Shown one piece after another: positions 25,254 to 33,524 of a stretch of 36,900 nucleotides of DNA. Within the stretch, counting starts at the first letter, position 1. Every line of letters starts with the position of its first letter. The position numbers were made by a program, and so were the translations under genes. A model generated the notes under the pieces. That model saw only the letters and a program-made list of their open reading frames with translations, did not search any database and was not told where the DNA came from. The DNA comes from Candidatus Bathyarchaeota archaeon (GTDB lineage: Archaea; Thermoproteota; Bathyarchaeia; Bathyarchaeales; Bathycorpusculaceae), in assembly GCA_022865455.1 (NCBI GenBank), contig JALHSY010000038.1:1-36900 (forward strand), given 5' to 3'.

Positions 25254-26307
25254 TCAAAAACGTGGCGAAGGCATTTAGTTTTTCCTTTGCTTCTGAGGCG
25301 AGTAGAAGCCCTTCAACGTTTTTCCAGCTTTCCTTGACGATTCTTTGTGCAAACCTTTTCACATGGTCTATAGAGCCATTTTTCTTCATTATCGCAATAG
25401 CTTCGTCTCTAAGCTTTTGGTCTGACGTGTGCATGTTGAGGATTTTGACGAGTCTTTCCCTGTCTCCCGCGCTAGCAACTTTCAAGGTATGGATGACTAT
25501 AAGGCTTCTCTTTCCTTCAGTTATGTCTTCCCCAACTCTACCCTTCTTCTCAGTAAACTCTGCGCTCGTCAAATCTAGGATGTCGTCTTGCATTTGGAAG
25601 GCCACGCCTATGCTTTCGGCAAAGTGCCCAAGCTTCTCAACGAGTTCTTCACTAGCATCCGCCAAAACAGCCGCGATCTTTGCAGACATTCTTGCCAAAG
25701 TTCCCGTCTTGTAAGCACACATCTGGAGATAGTCATCTTCAACTATCTTGTCAGCATTTGCCATGCCTCTATGCCATGCAATGTCCATTGCTTGTCCAAG
25801 GCTGAGGTTAATCATCTCTTGGACGTAAATCTCATAGATTCTGGTAAGTTTCTGTGCTGGAATCTTGTTTCTGTTTCTTATCAACGGCAGAAGCGGCAAG
25901 TAGTACATGGCGTTTCCAGCGTTTATGGCTATGTCTAAGCCGTAAATCCTGTACGTGCAGGGTTTTCCCCTGCGCAGCTGGGATGAATCTTCTATGTCGT
26001 CAACCATCAGCGTACCATTGTGAATCACTTCGGGAATTATGGCAAAATCAACGAAGTCCTCGGAATTCTTGCCCAAGGCTTCACACATCAACAGGAACAG
26101 GGACGGGCGCCATCTTTTTCCGCCTCTGTCCAGAAACTCCCAGATGGGATCGGCAATTGCTTTGTCTAGGGTTTCTAAGTTGTAACCGTAGTTTGGAGGA
26201 TTGATCCGAAACAGAACAGCGTTCTTAGAGAACTTTCTTGGAATGTACTTCTCAATGGCCTCGTCGATTAGCGCAGCTTTCTCGCCTAGAAACCTGTCAA
26301 CATCCAA
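25237..26307 (-). CDS. idsA: Polyprenyl (geranylgeranyl/farnesyl) diphosphate synthase
   Basis: A 356-residue trans-prenyl transferase. The first aspartate-rich motif DDIED (103-107, followed by RRGKP) and the second DDILD (241-245) bind the magnesium-diphosphate. The RGGKRWRP stretch (61-68) binds IPP. It elongates DMAPP with IPP units to make the C20 chains of archaeal ether lipids; exact chain length is not certain from sequence. It lies 3 bases after the IPP isomerase gene, so precursor isomerisation and elongation are coexpressed. Confidence 0.94.
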   Translation of the reverse strand: MDVDRFLGEKAALIDEAIEKYIPRKFSKNAVLFRINPPNYGYNLETLDKAIADPIWEFLDRGGKRWRPSLFLLMCEALGKNSEDFVDFAIIPEVIHNGTLMVDDIEDSSQLRRGKPCTYRIYGLDIAINAGNAMYYLPLLPLIRNRNKIPAQKLTRIYEIYVQEMINLSLGQAMDIAWHRGMANADKIVEDDYLQMCAYKTGTLARMSAKIAAVLADASEELVEKLGHFAESIGVAFQMQDDILDLTSAEFTEKKGRVGEDITEGKRSLIVIHTLKVASAGDRERLVKILNMHTSDQKLRDEAIAIMKKNGSIDHVKRFAQRIVKESWKNVEGLLLASEAKEKLNAFATFLIERKI

Positions 26308-26310
26308 GGC

Positions 26311-27414
26311 TTAGTTTCTCCCTCGCCGCGCATAGTCTTCAATGTTAAATCCTCTCGTCCTCAGCCATTCTGCTGTTCTGCCAGTTACCACAAGTCGTGC
26401 TTTCTGCAAGTCTCGGGCTGATTCTGCTCCTACAAGAAACATGGCGTTTCTCAATTCATCCATCAAAAGAGTAAGCGCTTCAACTGTTTCTCTCACGCCT
26501 CTGATCGCCGCGTGCAACATTGGCTGAGAAAGACTTGCTAGGCAGGCGCCTAAACCCAGAGCCTTGGCCACATCTACTCCATCGCGCACGCCACCCGAGG
26601 CAATAACCGGAACTTTCACGGTCTTGCTGACTTCGACAACGCTCGCCGCGGTCGGGATTCCCCAGTCCCAGAAGACATCCCCCAGTCGGCGCTGAGAGCT
26701 GTTTCTACGTTCTTTAGCACGGTAATACTCAACTGCTGCCCAGCTGGTACCTCCTGCCCCGCTGACATCTATGCCTTTCACGCCTGCAGATTCAAGTTTC
26801 CTCGCTTCTTCTGCAGCAATGCCTGCGCCTGTTTCCTTGGCTATCACAGGCTTGTCTAGGTCTTCTGAGACTTCACGTATTTTCTCTAGTATCCCTTCAA
26901 AGCGTGTTTGGCCTTCTGGCTGAACGGCTTCCTGAAGCGGGTTCAAATGTATGGCTATCGCGTCTGCGTCGATCATTTCTATGGCTTTTCTGACTTCCTT
27001 CAGGCAATATCCGTTAACAAGTTGCACGCCGCCCAAGTTGGCGATTAGGAAAGCTGTTGGCGCCTTTTTTCTGACCACTGCAAAGGTCTTCTCAAGCTTC
27101 TTGTCTTCTATTGCTGCTCGCTGGCTTCCGACACCCATTCCTAAGCCCAACTCTTCAACGGCCTCGGCTATCACAGAATTGATTTTCGTTGCTTCAGAAG
27201 TTCCTCCAGTTATCGCACCCACAATCAACGGCGCTGCAAACTTGTGTCCAAAAACCGCTGTAGACAGGCTTATTTTCTGCTTGTCAACTTCAGGCAGGGC
27301 ATTGTGGACGAAATGCACATCTCCGAAGCCCGTGGTGATTCTACGCGCCTGAACATTGTGGTTCAAAGAAATTCTGATGTGCTCCGCCTTGCGTTTTTTC
27401 GTCTCTTCAGCCAA
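26311..27414 (-). CDS. fni: Isopentenyl-diphosphate delta-isomerase, type 2
   Basis: A 367-residue FMN-dependent isomerase converting IPP to DMAPP. Its TIM-barrel has characteristic stretches: RKAEHIRI at the start, APLIVGAITGGTSEATKIN (about 55-73), MGVGSQRAAI, AIHLNPLQEAVQPEGQTRFEG (about 154-174) and the phosphate-binding VIASGGVRDGVDVAKALGLGA. The start is TTG at 27414, preceded by AGGA, 4 bases after the kinase stop. It is clearly type 2 (flavin) rather than type 1. It acts directly before the prenyl synthase encoded next. Confidence 0.95.
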   Translation of the reverse strand: MAEETKKRKAEHIRISLNHNVQARRITTGFGDVHFVHNALPEVDKQKISLSTAVFGHKFAAPLIVGAITGGTSEATKINSVIAEAVEELGLGMGVGSQRAAIEDKKLEKTFAVVRKKAPTAFLIANLGGVQLVNGYCLKEVRKAIEMIDADAIAIHLNPLQEAVQPEGQTRFEGILEKIREVSEDLDKPVIAKETGAGIAAEEARKLESAGVKGIDVSGAGGTSWAAVEYYRAKERRNSSQRRLGDVFWDWGIPTAASVVEVSKTVKVPVIASGGVRDGVDVAKALGLGACLASLSQPMLHAAIRGVRETVEALTLLMDELRNAMFLVGAESARDLQKARLVVTGRTAEWLRTRGFNIEDYARRGRN

Positions 27415-27418
27415 ACCT

Positions 27419-28219
27419 TCATTCCTTCTCTATCACAGTACTTTTCACGTTTTCTCCTTTAAGAGCCTTGCAAACAAGGTTCGGCTCCGTAGCATTCACT
27501 ATAGTCACTGGGATCCCCTGCTCTATTGCGAACAAGAGCTCAGAGACCTTGCCAAACATGCCGCCTGTGACGTCGCGAGTCGTTGACTTCCCAAGTCCGC
27601 CTTGGAGTTTCTTCAATTCTCCCAACGTCAAGTGAGCGAGCATCTTTGCTGCCTTGTTGGCTTTCGGGTCAGAGTCATACAATCCGTCTACATCGACGCC
27701 TATCACGATGCGTTTTGCGTCAAACTTGGAAGCGAGCGTTGCGACCAGTTGGTCCCCTGACAGTATCGTGAACCCCAGCTTCGTATCAAAAACTGCGTCT
27801 CCGTAAAGAACCGGCAGAAATCCCATTCTCAATAGTGCTTTTAGAGGTGCGTCCTCGAAGTTTTTGATTCTGCCGTTCTCTGTTACTACGCATGAAGATG
27901 GTGCTATGCTCACTGCTGGGATGCTGTGCCATATCAGTGAATCCATGAACAGTCCATTGAGCACGGTCATAACGTGATGAGTCTCCGAAAAGCCGATCTT
28001 CTGAGTCTCCTCCTTAAACCCCTCTTTTATTCCGTACTTCTGTGCAATTGGGTGGCCGAAGCTTCCGCCTCCGTGGACAACTATCAGGTTTTGAACGCTT
28101 GCCTCCTGTATCTCTTCTGCCAAACGGTTTATGACAGCGGTTCGCGCCGCAAGCTCCCCATCCTTGTCCGTGATCACGGAGCCGCCGATCTTCAAGATCG
28201 TAGATCTAGGCGTGTTCAA
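27419..28219 (-). CDS. ipk: Isopentenyl phosphate kinase
   Basis: An amino-acid-kinase-fold enzyme (266 residues) that phosphorylates isopentenyl phosphate to IPP, the last step of the archaeal alternative mevalonate pathways. Landmarks are ILKIGGSVITDKD near the start and VHGGGSFGHPIAQKYG, whose His is the expected catalytic residue. The frame opens further upstream inside the mevalonate kinase gene. Among the candidates, TTG at 28219 has AAGGTG with a 6-nt spacer and leaves a short N-terminus normal for the family; ATG at 28234 lacks a ribosome site. It overlaps the mevalonate kinase gene by 14 bases. Confidence 0.92.
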   Translation of the reverse strand: MNTPRSTILKIGGSVITDKDGELAARTAVINRLAEEIQEASVQNLIVVHGGGSFGHPIAQKYGIKEGFKEETQKIGFSETHHVMTVLNGLFMDSLIWHSIPAVSIAPSSCVVTENGRIKNFEDAPLKALLRMGFLPVLYGDAVFDTKLGFTILSGDQLVATLASKFDAKRIVIGVDVDGLYDSDPKANKAAKMLAHLTLGELKKLQGGLGKSTTRDVTGGMFGKVSELLFAIEQGIPVTIVNATEPNLVCKALKGENVKSTVIEKE

Positions 28220-29189
28220 TCCTGACACCTTCATCAGTTTTTCTAGCCATGAAAGGTCTCCCGCCAGCCCTTTGAATGGCTTCTGAAACCTGCCCAAGCT
28301 TCTCATTGCCTGCAAGCGCTATCATGCATCCGCCACCACCTGCGCCGGTCAATTTCGCACCTAGGGCTCCTGCCTTGCGAGCGGCATTTATGAGCCACTC
28401 TAACGATTCGTCAGAAACACCGACTCCATAAAGCAGCGCTTGATTGAGATTCATTAACCCGCCAAGCGTTTCCAGATCATTCTTCTTGAAAGCATCTAAG
28501 GCTCTGAGGACGATTTCGCGCGCCGCAGACATCATAGGCTGCACAATCTGCGGGTATCTCTGTTTCACTTCCCTCACCTTCTCAACCTGAACACGCGTGG
28601 ACCTTTCGACTCCTGTGTCGCCAATGACGAGCGGAATGTCCGCCTTCACTTCCAGCGGCTTGAACCCCGTGTCCATTTGGTACAAAAGCGTCCCGCCAAA
28701 CGTTGAAATTGCAGGATCCACCCCAGATGGCGTGCCATGCACAAGCTTCTCAGCTTCATATGCAATCTTGAAAATGTCTTCCTTCGACATGTTCATGTCC
28801 AAAAGCGCACCTACCGCAGTCGTCACGGCTGCGACCACCGCCGCGGAAGATCCTAGCCCTGCTGCAACAGGAACTGTTGAGGTGATTTCGACGTTTATGC
28901 CGACGTTCTCCCCGTATTTTTCCAGCACCCTTCCCACAGCCAGCTCCACTGGTTCAAACTTCAGCTTTGCTTCCCTTGGGTCTCCTTGCTCCACCTTGAA
29001 GCTTCTGTTTTCGACACTTACTGCAAGGCCTAGGTTTGTAGAACGCAGGAAAACGCGTTTGTCGGTGCGGTTTTCGGCTTTGGCGTAGGCTCTCTTGTCT
29101 ATGGCTAAGACGATGGCGGGTTCACCGTAGACTACAAAGTGTTCTCCGAAAAGGATTACTTTGGCGGGAGCTGAGGCAACTACCCCCAT
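28206..29189 (-). CDS. mvk: Mevalonate kinase
   Basis: A 327-residue GHMP kinase phosphorylating mevalonate to 5-phosphomevalonate. It opens with ASAPAKVILFGEHFVVYGEPA, has the ATP-binding PVAAGLGSSAAVVAAVT (about 107-123) and the C-terminal GHMP motif KLTGAGGGGCMIAL. Together with the adjacent IPK, isomerase and prenyl synthase it covers most of isoprenoid precursor synthesis. No phosphomevalonate kinase, decarboxylase or dehydratase gene is nearby. It starts with ATG, preceded by GTGGTG, 9 bases after the MEMO stop. Confidence 0.96.
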   Translation of the reverse strand: MGVVASAPAKVILFGEHFVVYGEPAIVLAIDKRAYAKAENRTDKRVFLRSTNLGLAVSVENRSFKVEQGDPREAKLKFEPVELAVGRVLEKYGENVGINVEITSTVPVAAGLGSSAAVVAAVTTAVGALLDMNMSKEDIFKIAYEAEKLVHGTPSGVDPAISTFGGTLLYQMDTGFKPLEVKADIPLVIGDTGVERSTRVQVEKVREVKQRYPQIVQPMMSAAREIVLRALDAFKKNDLETLGGLMNLNQALLYGVGVSDESLEWLINAARKAGALGAKLTGAGGGGCMIALAGNEKLGQVSEAIQRAGGRPFMARKTDEGVRIEHA

Positions 29190-29198
29190 TCTGCACCA

Positions 29199-30050
29199 CT
29201 ATTTTTTGAAACAGACGGCGGCGTACCCTACCACGCTTGAATAGTCGCCGCCGATATCACCACTGGTCTTATAGCATAATAATTTTGCCTCTTTCACTCC
29301 CAAAGCCTTTGAAGCGGTGATCAAAGCGGCTATGGGACCGTATCCGCAGGCAGTGATGTTTTGTGCTTCGACAGTTGAGAAGAACTTCGCTTCGTCCATC
29401 GCCTCAACTGCTTCCAGAGCCATTCTGTCCTTCCTCTCTGCCCTTTCTTGCGGTTCATAATGCGTCATGTCTGAAGAGGCGATGACAACCGCGTTCTTGC
29501 CAGCCAATACCTTGCCAACCGCTTTTCCAACTTCCCTGGCTGAAGACAGGTCCTGCATGAGAAAGCAGATGGGCACAATTTTGAACTTGGAATCATAAAG
29601 GTACTGGAGAAAAGGAAGCTGAACCTCGATCGAATGTTCCATGCTGTGAGCGGAATCGTCAACGTCAACTATGCCTGAAACCTGCACGATCTGGTTGGCT
29701 GTTGCATTGTCCACTTCAACGTCGCCTGACGGCGTGCGCCAGATCCCTTCATTCATGACCGCCAACGCGCTACCATAACCCGTGTGGTTCGGGCCGAAAA
29801 GAACCACGATGTCCGGCTTTCCGTCAATGGCTAGCTCGTAGTAGGCGTGGGCTGCGATTGGACCCGAAAACATGTAGCCTGCATGCGGGCAAATTAGGCC
29901 TACCACTTGTCTTGGACCAGTCTCTGCGACTTCTGGGATTTTTCTGGGTCCAAGCTCATGCGAAAAGCATTGCTCTACCTGTTTCTTTAATGACTCACGT
30001 GTTCCAGCGTAGAAGGCTCCGGCTTGACATGGACGCCGAACCTTCACCAT
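29199..30050 (-). CDS. MEMO family protein (AmmeMemoRadiSam component)
   Basis: A 283-residue protein of the MEMO family, a fold related to extradiol dioxygenases with a metal site. The expected metal-binding histidines appear in CPHAGYMFSGPIAAHAYYE, FGPNHTGYG and SSDMTHYEP. The biochemical role in archaea is unknown; it commonly sits next to mevalonate genes, as here. The frame extends to a TTG at 30092 within uS2, but ATG 30050 begins at the typical MVKVRRPCQAGAFYAG and follows a purine-rich GGAGGAGG about 12 bases upstream. The uS2 stop lies 4 bases before it. Confidence 0.92.
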   Translation of the reverse strand: MVKVRRPCQAGAFYAGTRESLKKQVEQCFSHELGPRKIPEVAETGPRQVVGLICPHAGYMFSGPIAAHAYYELAIDGKPDIVVLFGPNHTGYGSALAVMNEGIWRTPSGDVEVDNATANQIVQVSGIVDVDDSAHSMEHSIEVQLPFLQYLYDSKFKIVPICFLMQDLSSAREVGKAVGKVLAGKNAVVIASSDMTHYEPQERAERKDRMALEAVEAMDEAKFFSTVEAQNITACGYGPIAALITASKALGVKEAKLLCYKTSGDIGGDYSSVVGYAAVCFKK

Positions 30051-30054
30051 CCCG

Positions 30055-30765
30055 TTAGATTTCCTCCTCCTCCCTTGCGATTTTCGCTTCAAAATCGTCG
30101 ACGGTCAGAGGCAGATCCTTGTTGGACGGAAGCTCTCCTCTCTCTCGCAACACTTGTCTTGCCATAAGCCAATAGATCACGGCCAGAGCGCGCCGACCCT
30201 TGTTGTTCGTAGGGATGACAAGGTCTACACCTGTAAACTCGCTGTCGGTGCTGCACAGAGCAACAACGGGTATGCCAACCGAGGCAGCTTCCTTAACTGC
30301 TTGAGTGTCTGCCTTTGGATCAGAAACTATAAGCACTTCAGGTTCAATCCGATCGGGATGAAGCGGGTTCGACAGCAGCCCCGGAATAAAGCGCCCGGCC
30401 ACCGGCGTCGCGCCGGTTACTTCACAGAATTTGCTGACTGGTTCTTGCGCGTACAGTCTCGTAGCGACCGCAGCGACCTTTGACGGTTCGAATCGTGCTA
30501 GGAATTTGCCTGCCACCCTTATGCGTTCATCGGTTCTCTTAACGTCTAGAACGAATAAGCCATCTGGTCTGACGCGGTATATGAACTGCTCCATGTCCAA
30601 CGTTTTCATTCTAGTTCCGATGTGTATTCCCGCCGACAGAAGCGTGTCTCGCGGCATCAAAAGCTCTTCTACGACGGCTACTTCGGTTGTTTCCTCTTTT
30701 TCGGTGGGTTTTGCTTCTTCTTCGTTTTCTTCCTTTGCTTCTTTAAACTCTTCGTCTTCAGACAA
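30055..30765 (-). CDS. rps2: 30S ribosomal protein uS2
   Basis: A 236-residue small-subunit protein. The conserved body starts at LLSAGIHIGTRMKTLDMEQF (about 43-62) and includes FIPGLLSNPLHPDRIEPEVLIVSDP and VIPTNNKGRRALAVIYWL. An unusually acidic N-terminal extension of about 35 Glu-rich residues precedes it. The start is TTG, with GAGAGGATGA just upstream; the nearby ATG is out of frame. It lies 14 bases after the enolase gene in the classic archaeal order. Confidence 0.96.
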   Translation of the reverse strand: MSEDEEFKEAKEENEEEAKPTEKEETTEVAVVEELLMPRDTLLSAGIHIGTRMKTLDMEQFIYRVRPDGLFVLDVKRTDERIRVAGKFLARFEPSKVAAVATRLYAQEPVSKFCEVTGATPVAGRFIPGLLSNPLHPDRIEPEVLIVSDPKADTQAVKEAASVGIPVVALCSTDSEFTGVDLVIPTNNKGRRALAVIYWLMARQVLRERGELPSNKDLPLTVDDFEAKIAREEEEI

Positions 30766-30779
30766 GTCTGTTCATCCTC

Positions 30780-32033
30780 TCAGGTTATTTTGAGTTCTGC
30801 CATCTTGGCTCTGTCTCCTAAGAACTCTTCGATCCTTATTAACTCGTTTATCTTAGCGATGCGCGTTCCTTCAACAATTCCAGTCTTTATCACTGGGCAT
30901 CTGAAGGCCACGGCCAAATGTGCTATGTGCCAATCGCACGTGTCCCCTGAACGGTGCGCCATCACAGGCAGATATCCGTTTCTTCTCGCCGTTTCGATCG
31001 TTTCCCAAGCGTCGGTTATCGTGCCGACCTGATTCACCTTTATTATCACCGCGTTGGCCGCGTGCATCTTTACTCCGCGACTTAGCCTTTCGCTGCTTGT
31101 TGTGAAGAGGTCGTCTCCGCAAATTAAACAGTTCTTCACTTTTTTGGTAAGTTCAGCGAAGCTTCCAAAATCCTCTTCGTGGAACGGGTCTTCAACGTAG
31201 ACCAAATGGTACTTCTTAACAAGGTCCAGAATGAATTCCAGCTGTTCACCTGAATTTCGCTTCTTCTTTTCCCTTCGGTAAACATATTTTCTTTCTTTTC
31301 CGTTCCACAGCGAAGACGCTGCAACATCGATGCCCACACCGCATTCAAACCCGAACTCGTTGCCCCTTTCTTCGCATGCTCTGGTTACAACGTCAAGGGC
31401 CTCAGAGTTGCCAATGTTCGCGCTCCAAGCTCCTTCATCGCTTTTTCCTTCACTGAAGAACTTGTCTTTCTTCCGCAGGATTTCGCCGACTCTTCTGTGA
31501 ATTTGAACGTTGGCCACCGCAGCTTCGAAAAATGATTCAGCTCCGTGTGGAAGAATCAGGAGCTCTTGTATGTCCGGCGACTTCCCGTGGGTATGCAGGC
31601 CACCGCTTATCGTGTTTCCGAGTGGAAAAGGGAGTTCATGAGCGACATGTCCTCCTAGAAACTGAAATAGAAGGGCACCGTAAGAGTTTGCGGCTGCCTC
31701 CACAGTTGCCAAGGAAATGGCGAACGCTGTGTTTCCACCTATCACTCTGAAATCCTTTGAACCGTCAATCTCGTGAAGCGTCTTGTCCATTTCCTCTTGA
31801 AAATCTGCGTTTAACCCTACAAGTTCTGGGGCTATGAGCTCCTCAACCTTCTTGAGTGCATTATCCACGCCGTCCTGCGGGTAATAGACCACTTCAGCTT
31901 TCCCGCGGCTTTTTCCCGCTGGCGCAGAAGCTCTTCCGAAACCCGAGGTAGTTATGACATCAACCTCTATGGTTTCTTCTCCTCGGCCGTTGAAAACTTT
32001 CCTTGCGATTATGTCTTCAATAACTGTGGACAT
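30780..32033 (-). CDS. eno: Enolase (phosphopyruvate hydratase), somewhat divergent
   Basis: A 417-residue enolase interconverting 2-phosphoglycerate and phosphoenolpyruvate. Metal ligands are visible as the Asp of VGIDVAASS, Glu of VEDPF and Asp of CGDDLFT. The catalytic Lys lies in IIKVNQVGT, and DEGAW replaces the more common DEGGFAP. The substrate loop reads AHRSGDTCDWHIAHLAVA where SHRSGETED is usual. The longer frame to 32117 overlaps rpoN; ATG 32033 has AGGAG at a 6-nt spacing. It sits between rpoN and uS2, the usual archaeal location. The rpoK gene often found just upstream is absent. Confidence 0.93.
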   Translation of the reverse strand: MSTVIEDIIARKVFNGRGEETIEVDVITTSGFGRASAPAGKSRGKAEVVYYPQDGVDNALKKVEELIAPELVGLNADFQEEMDKTLHEIDGSKDFRVIGGNTAFAISLATVEAAANSYGALLFQFLGGHVAHELPFPLGNTISGGLHTHGKSPDIQELLILPHGAESFFEAAVANVQIHRRVGEILRKKDKFFSEGKSDEGAWSANIGNSEALDVVTRACEERGNEFGFECGVGIDVAASSLWNGKERKYVYRREKKKRNSGEQLEFILDLVKKYHLVYVEDPFHEEDFGSFAELTKKVKNCLICGDDLFTTSSERLSRGVKMHAANAVIIKVNQVGTITDAWETIETARRNGYLPVMAHRSGDTCDWHIAHLAVAFRCPVIKTGIVEGTRIAKINELIRIEEFLGDRAKMAELKIT

Positions 32034-32055
32034 TATCTTCTCCTTTCTGACTCGC

Positions 32056-32286
32056 CTAGTAATAGTGCCTAGCTTCTTTTCGTTTTTCGGCTTCTTCGTA
32101 GAAACGCAGAACTTCATCGATAAGCTCTACGTGAGACAATAGCATGCGTCTGCAGCAATATCTTTTGATTCCCAAGCCGTCCAGCACTTCGCCAGCATTC
32201 TCTCCGGCCTTGACCCTTCTGGCGAATTCTTCCCATTGGTCGCCGATCAGCTTGCCGCAGGTGAAGCATCTTACTGGTATGATCAT
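32056..32286 (-). CDS. rpoN: DNA-directed RNA polymerase subunit N (Rpo10)
   Basis: A 76-residue zinc-binding polymerase subunit. The atypical zinc site Cys7, Cys10, Cys44 and Cys45 is complete ([11 protein letters not shown] and [12 protein letters not shown]). It helps anchor the RpoD-RpoL platform. It starts with ATG and MIIPVRC, as in nearly all archaea, 14 bases after uS9. The C-terminal tail with KRKEARHYY is somewhat longer than the core. Confidence 0.97.
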   Translation of the reverse strand: MIIPVRCFTCGKLIGDQWEEFARRVKAGENAGEVLDGLGIKRYCCRRMLLSHVELIDEVLRFYEEAEKRKEARHYY

Positions 32287-32300
32287 TCAGCTCATCCTTC

Positions 32301-32711
32301 CTATCTGTAGCTCTTCTGGTCCTTGGCTCTCGCTCCAGATCCGCCGACCTTTTTGGTTTCCTTTCTCCTTGCGTCTCCCACAATCATTGTTCGGTCATAC
32401 TCGGAGAAAACTGTACGCAAATGCGTGCTCTTAGTCCATTTCAACAATGCGTTTGCAATGGCCACTCTTGCCGCTTCTGCTTGGCCCATGTAGCCTCCGC
32501 CTAAGACTTTCACGTCCATATCCAGTTGTTTCCAAACATCTTCCCCTGCCTGCAAAAGAGGCTCCATTATTTTTTCGCGTGCAATCGTAGGCTCCAGAAT
32601 CTCTATGGGAGTTCGGTTGATGCGTATCCTTCCGATTCCGGGCCTAACCACGGCTCGTGACGTGGCGGTTTTTCTTTTTCCACTAACTACCAAAACTTTT
32701 TTTGCTGGCAT
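32301..32711 (-). CDS. rps9: 30S ribosomal protein uS9
   Basis: A 136-residue small-subunit protein whose basic C-terminus (ending KDQKSYR) reaches the decoding site tRNA. The core [20 protein letters not shown] and the [18 protein letters not shown] tail are typical. Two ATGs lie close together at the uL13 junction. The second (32711) is favoured because GGTGA is 6 bases upstream; the first (32717) overlaps the uL13 stop as ATGA and has no room for a site. Confidence 0.96.
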   Translation of the reverse strand: MPAKKVLVVSGKRKTATSRAVVRPGIGRIRINRTPIEILEPTIAREKIMEPLLQAGEDVWKQLDMDVKVLGGGYMGQAEAARVAIANALLKWTKSTHLRTVFSEYDRTMIVGDARRKETKKVGGSGARAKDQKSYR

Positions 32712-32713
32712 GA

Positions 32714-33157
32714 TCATTCACCGACATTCCAACCTATTTCCTTAGCGTACTCGCCTACCGTGAAGTATGGGCAGGTCAGTCTCTTGGCTTGAGCCTCTTC
32801 CAAAGTTTCCATCTTCTGGTCTTTGAGCTCGTCTGGTATTCCCATGAAGACCGCGAGACGCTTGTATGCTTGCACGCCTTTTGGCTGCTTGAACGGGAGC
32901 ATGCCTCTCACGGTTCTTCTGACAATCCTGTCGGGTCTTCTCTGGTGCAGCGGGCCTCTTCCTGGGCTCCCCACCTCGAGGAACTTGTGGCCTTCGATCA
33001 CCTCGCTTTTCTTTCTGCCAGAAAGCACGGCCTTCTCGGCATTTACGACAATGATTCTTTCGCCATTGAGCAATCTCTTGGCGATCTTGCTTGCCATTCT
33101 TCCCAAGACAAGGCCGTCCGCATCTATTGTCACAACTGGTTCAGTTGTTGTCTGCAT
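32714..33157 (-). CDS. rpl13: 50S ribosomal protein uL13
   Basis: A 147-residue large-subunit protein. Landmarks are [24 protein letters not shown] near the start, [11 protein letters not shown], and [25 protein letters not shown] in the second half. The frame reaches a TTG at 33169 within eL18, but ATG 33157 has GGGTGA four bases upstream and leaves a normal N-terminus, so it was chosen. Confidence 0.96.
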   Translation of the reverse strand: MQTTTEPVVTIDADGLVLGRMASKIAKRLLNGERIIVVNAEKAVLSGRKKSEVIEGHKFLEVGSPGRGPLHQRRPDRIVRRTVRGMLPFKQPKGVQAYKRLAVFMGIPDELKDQKMETLEEAQAKRLTCPYFTVGEYAKEIGWNVGE

Positions 33158-33161
33158 TTTT

Positions 33162-33524
33162 TCACCCAATTATCTTGACGTTTGAGCCTTTCGGGTTCTT
33201 CTTGACAAGGTCTGGAAAGGACAGGCACTTGCCTCTTGCGTCTGCTATTTTCTCCTTTGCTCTTGCAGAGAAGGCGAACGCTGTGACTGTTATGGGATGG
33301 CTGATTTCGCCCGACGCGAGAACCTTGCCTGGAACCACAACCATATCCTTCTTCTGCGTGTATCTGTTCAAGCGGCTTAAGTTGACAGCAATACGCTTTC
33401 TTTTCGGCCTAATCAGACGTTCAGCTATGTCGCTCCAGATTTCGGCCTCGTTTTCTCTGCCTTGGCTTTTCAGGAAATGAGCTAGCCCTATGAGTTCTGG
33501 GTTTACCGTCTTAGCTTTCTTCAC
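33162..33524 (-). CDS. rpl18e: 50S ribosomal protein eL18 (L18e)
   Basis: A 120-residue archaeal/eukaryotic large-subunit protein. Typical stretches are NPELIGLAHFLKSQGRENEAEIWSDIA (about 8-34) and VVVPGKVLASGEISHPITVTAF (about 62-83). The start is GTG with AGGTGA six bases upstream, inside the 3' end of rpoD (14-base overlap), which implies coupled translation of polymerase and ribosomal proteins. Confidence 0.95.
   Translation of the reverse strand: MKKAKTVNPELIGLAHFLKSQGRENEAEIWSDIAERLIRPKRKRIAVNLSRLNRYTQKKDMVVVPGKVLASGEISHPITVTAFAFSARAKEKIADARGKCLSFPDLVKKNPKGSNVKIIG

Noticed and set aside
30048-30072. GGAGG followed by TAACG at the uS2-MEMO junction, resembling the scpA arrangement
   Set aside because: The ACG is not in the MEMO reading frame, and a good ATG lies just downstream, so this is not a third ACG start.
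30485-30494. GGTTCGAATC, a perfect tRNA T-loop-like sequence
   Set aside because: It lies inside the conserved coding sequence of uS2, with no cloverleaf around it.
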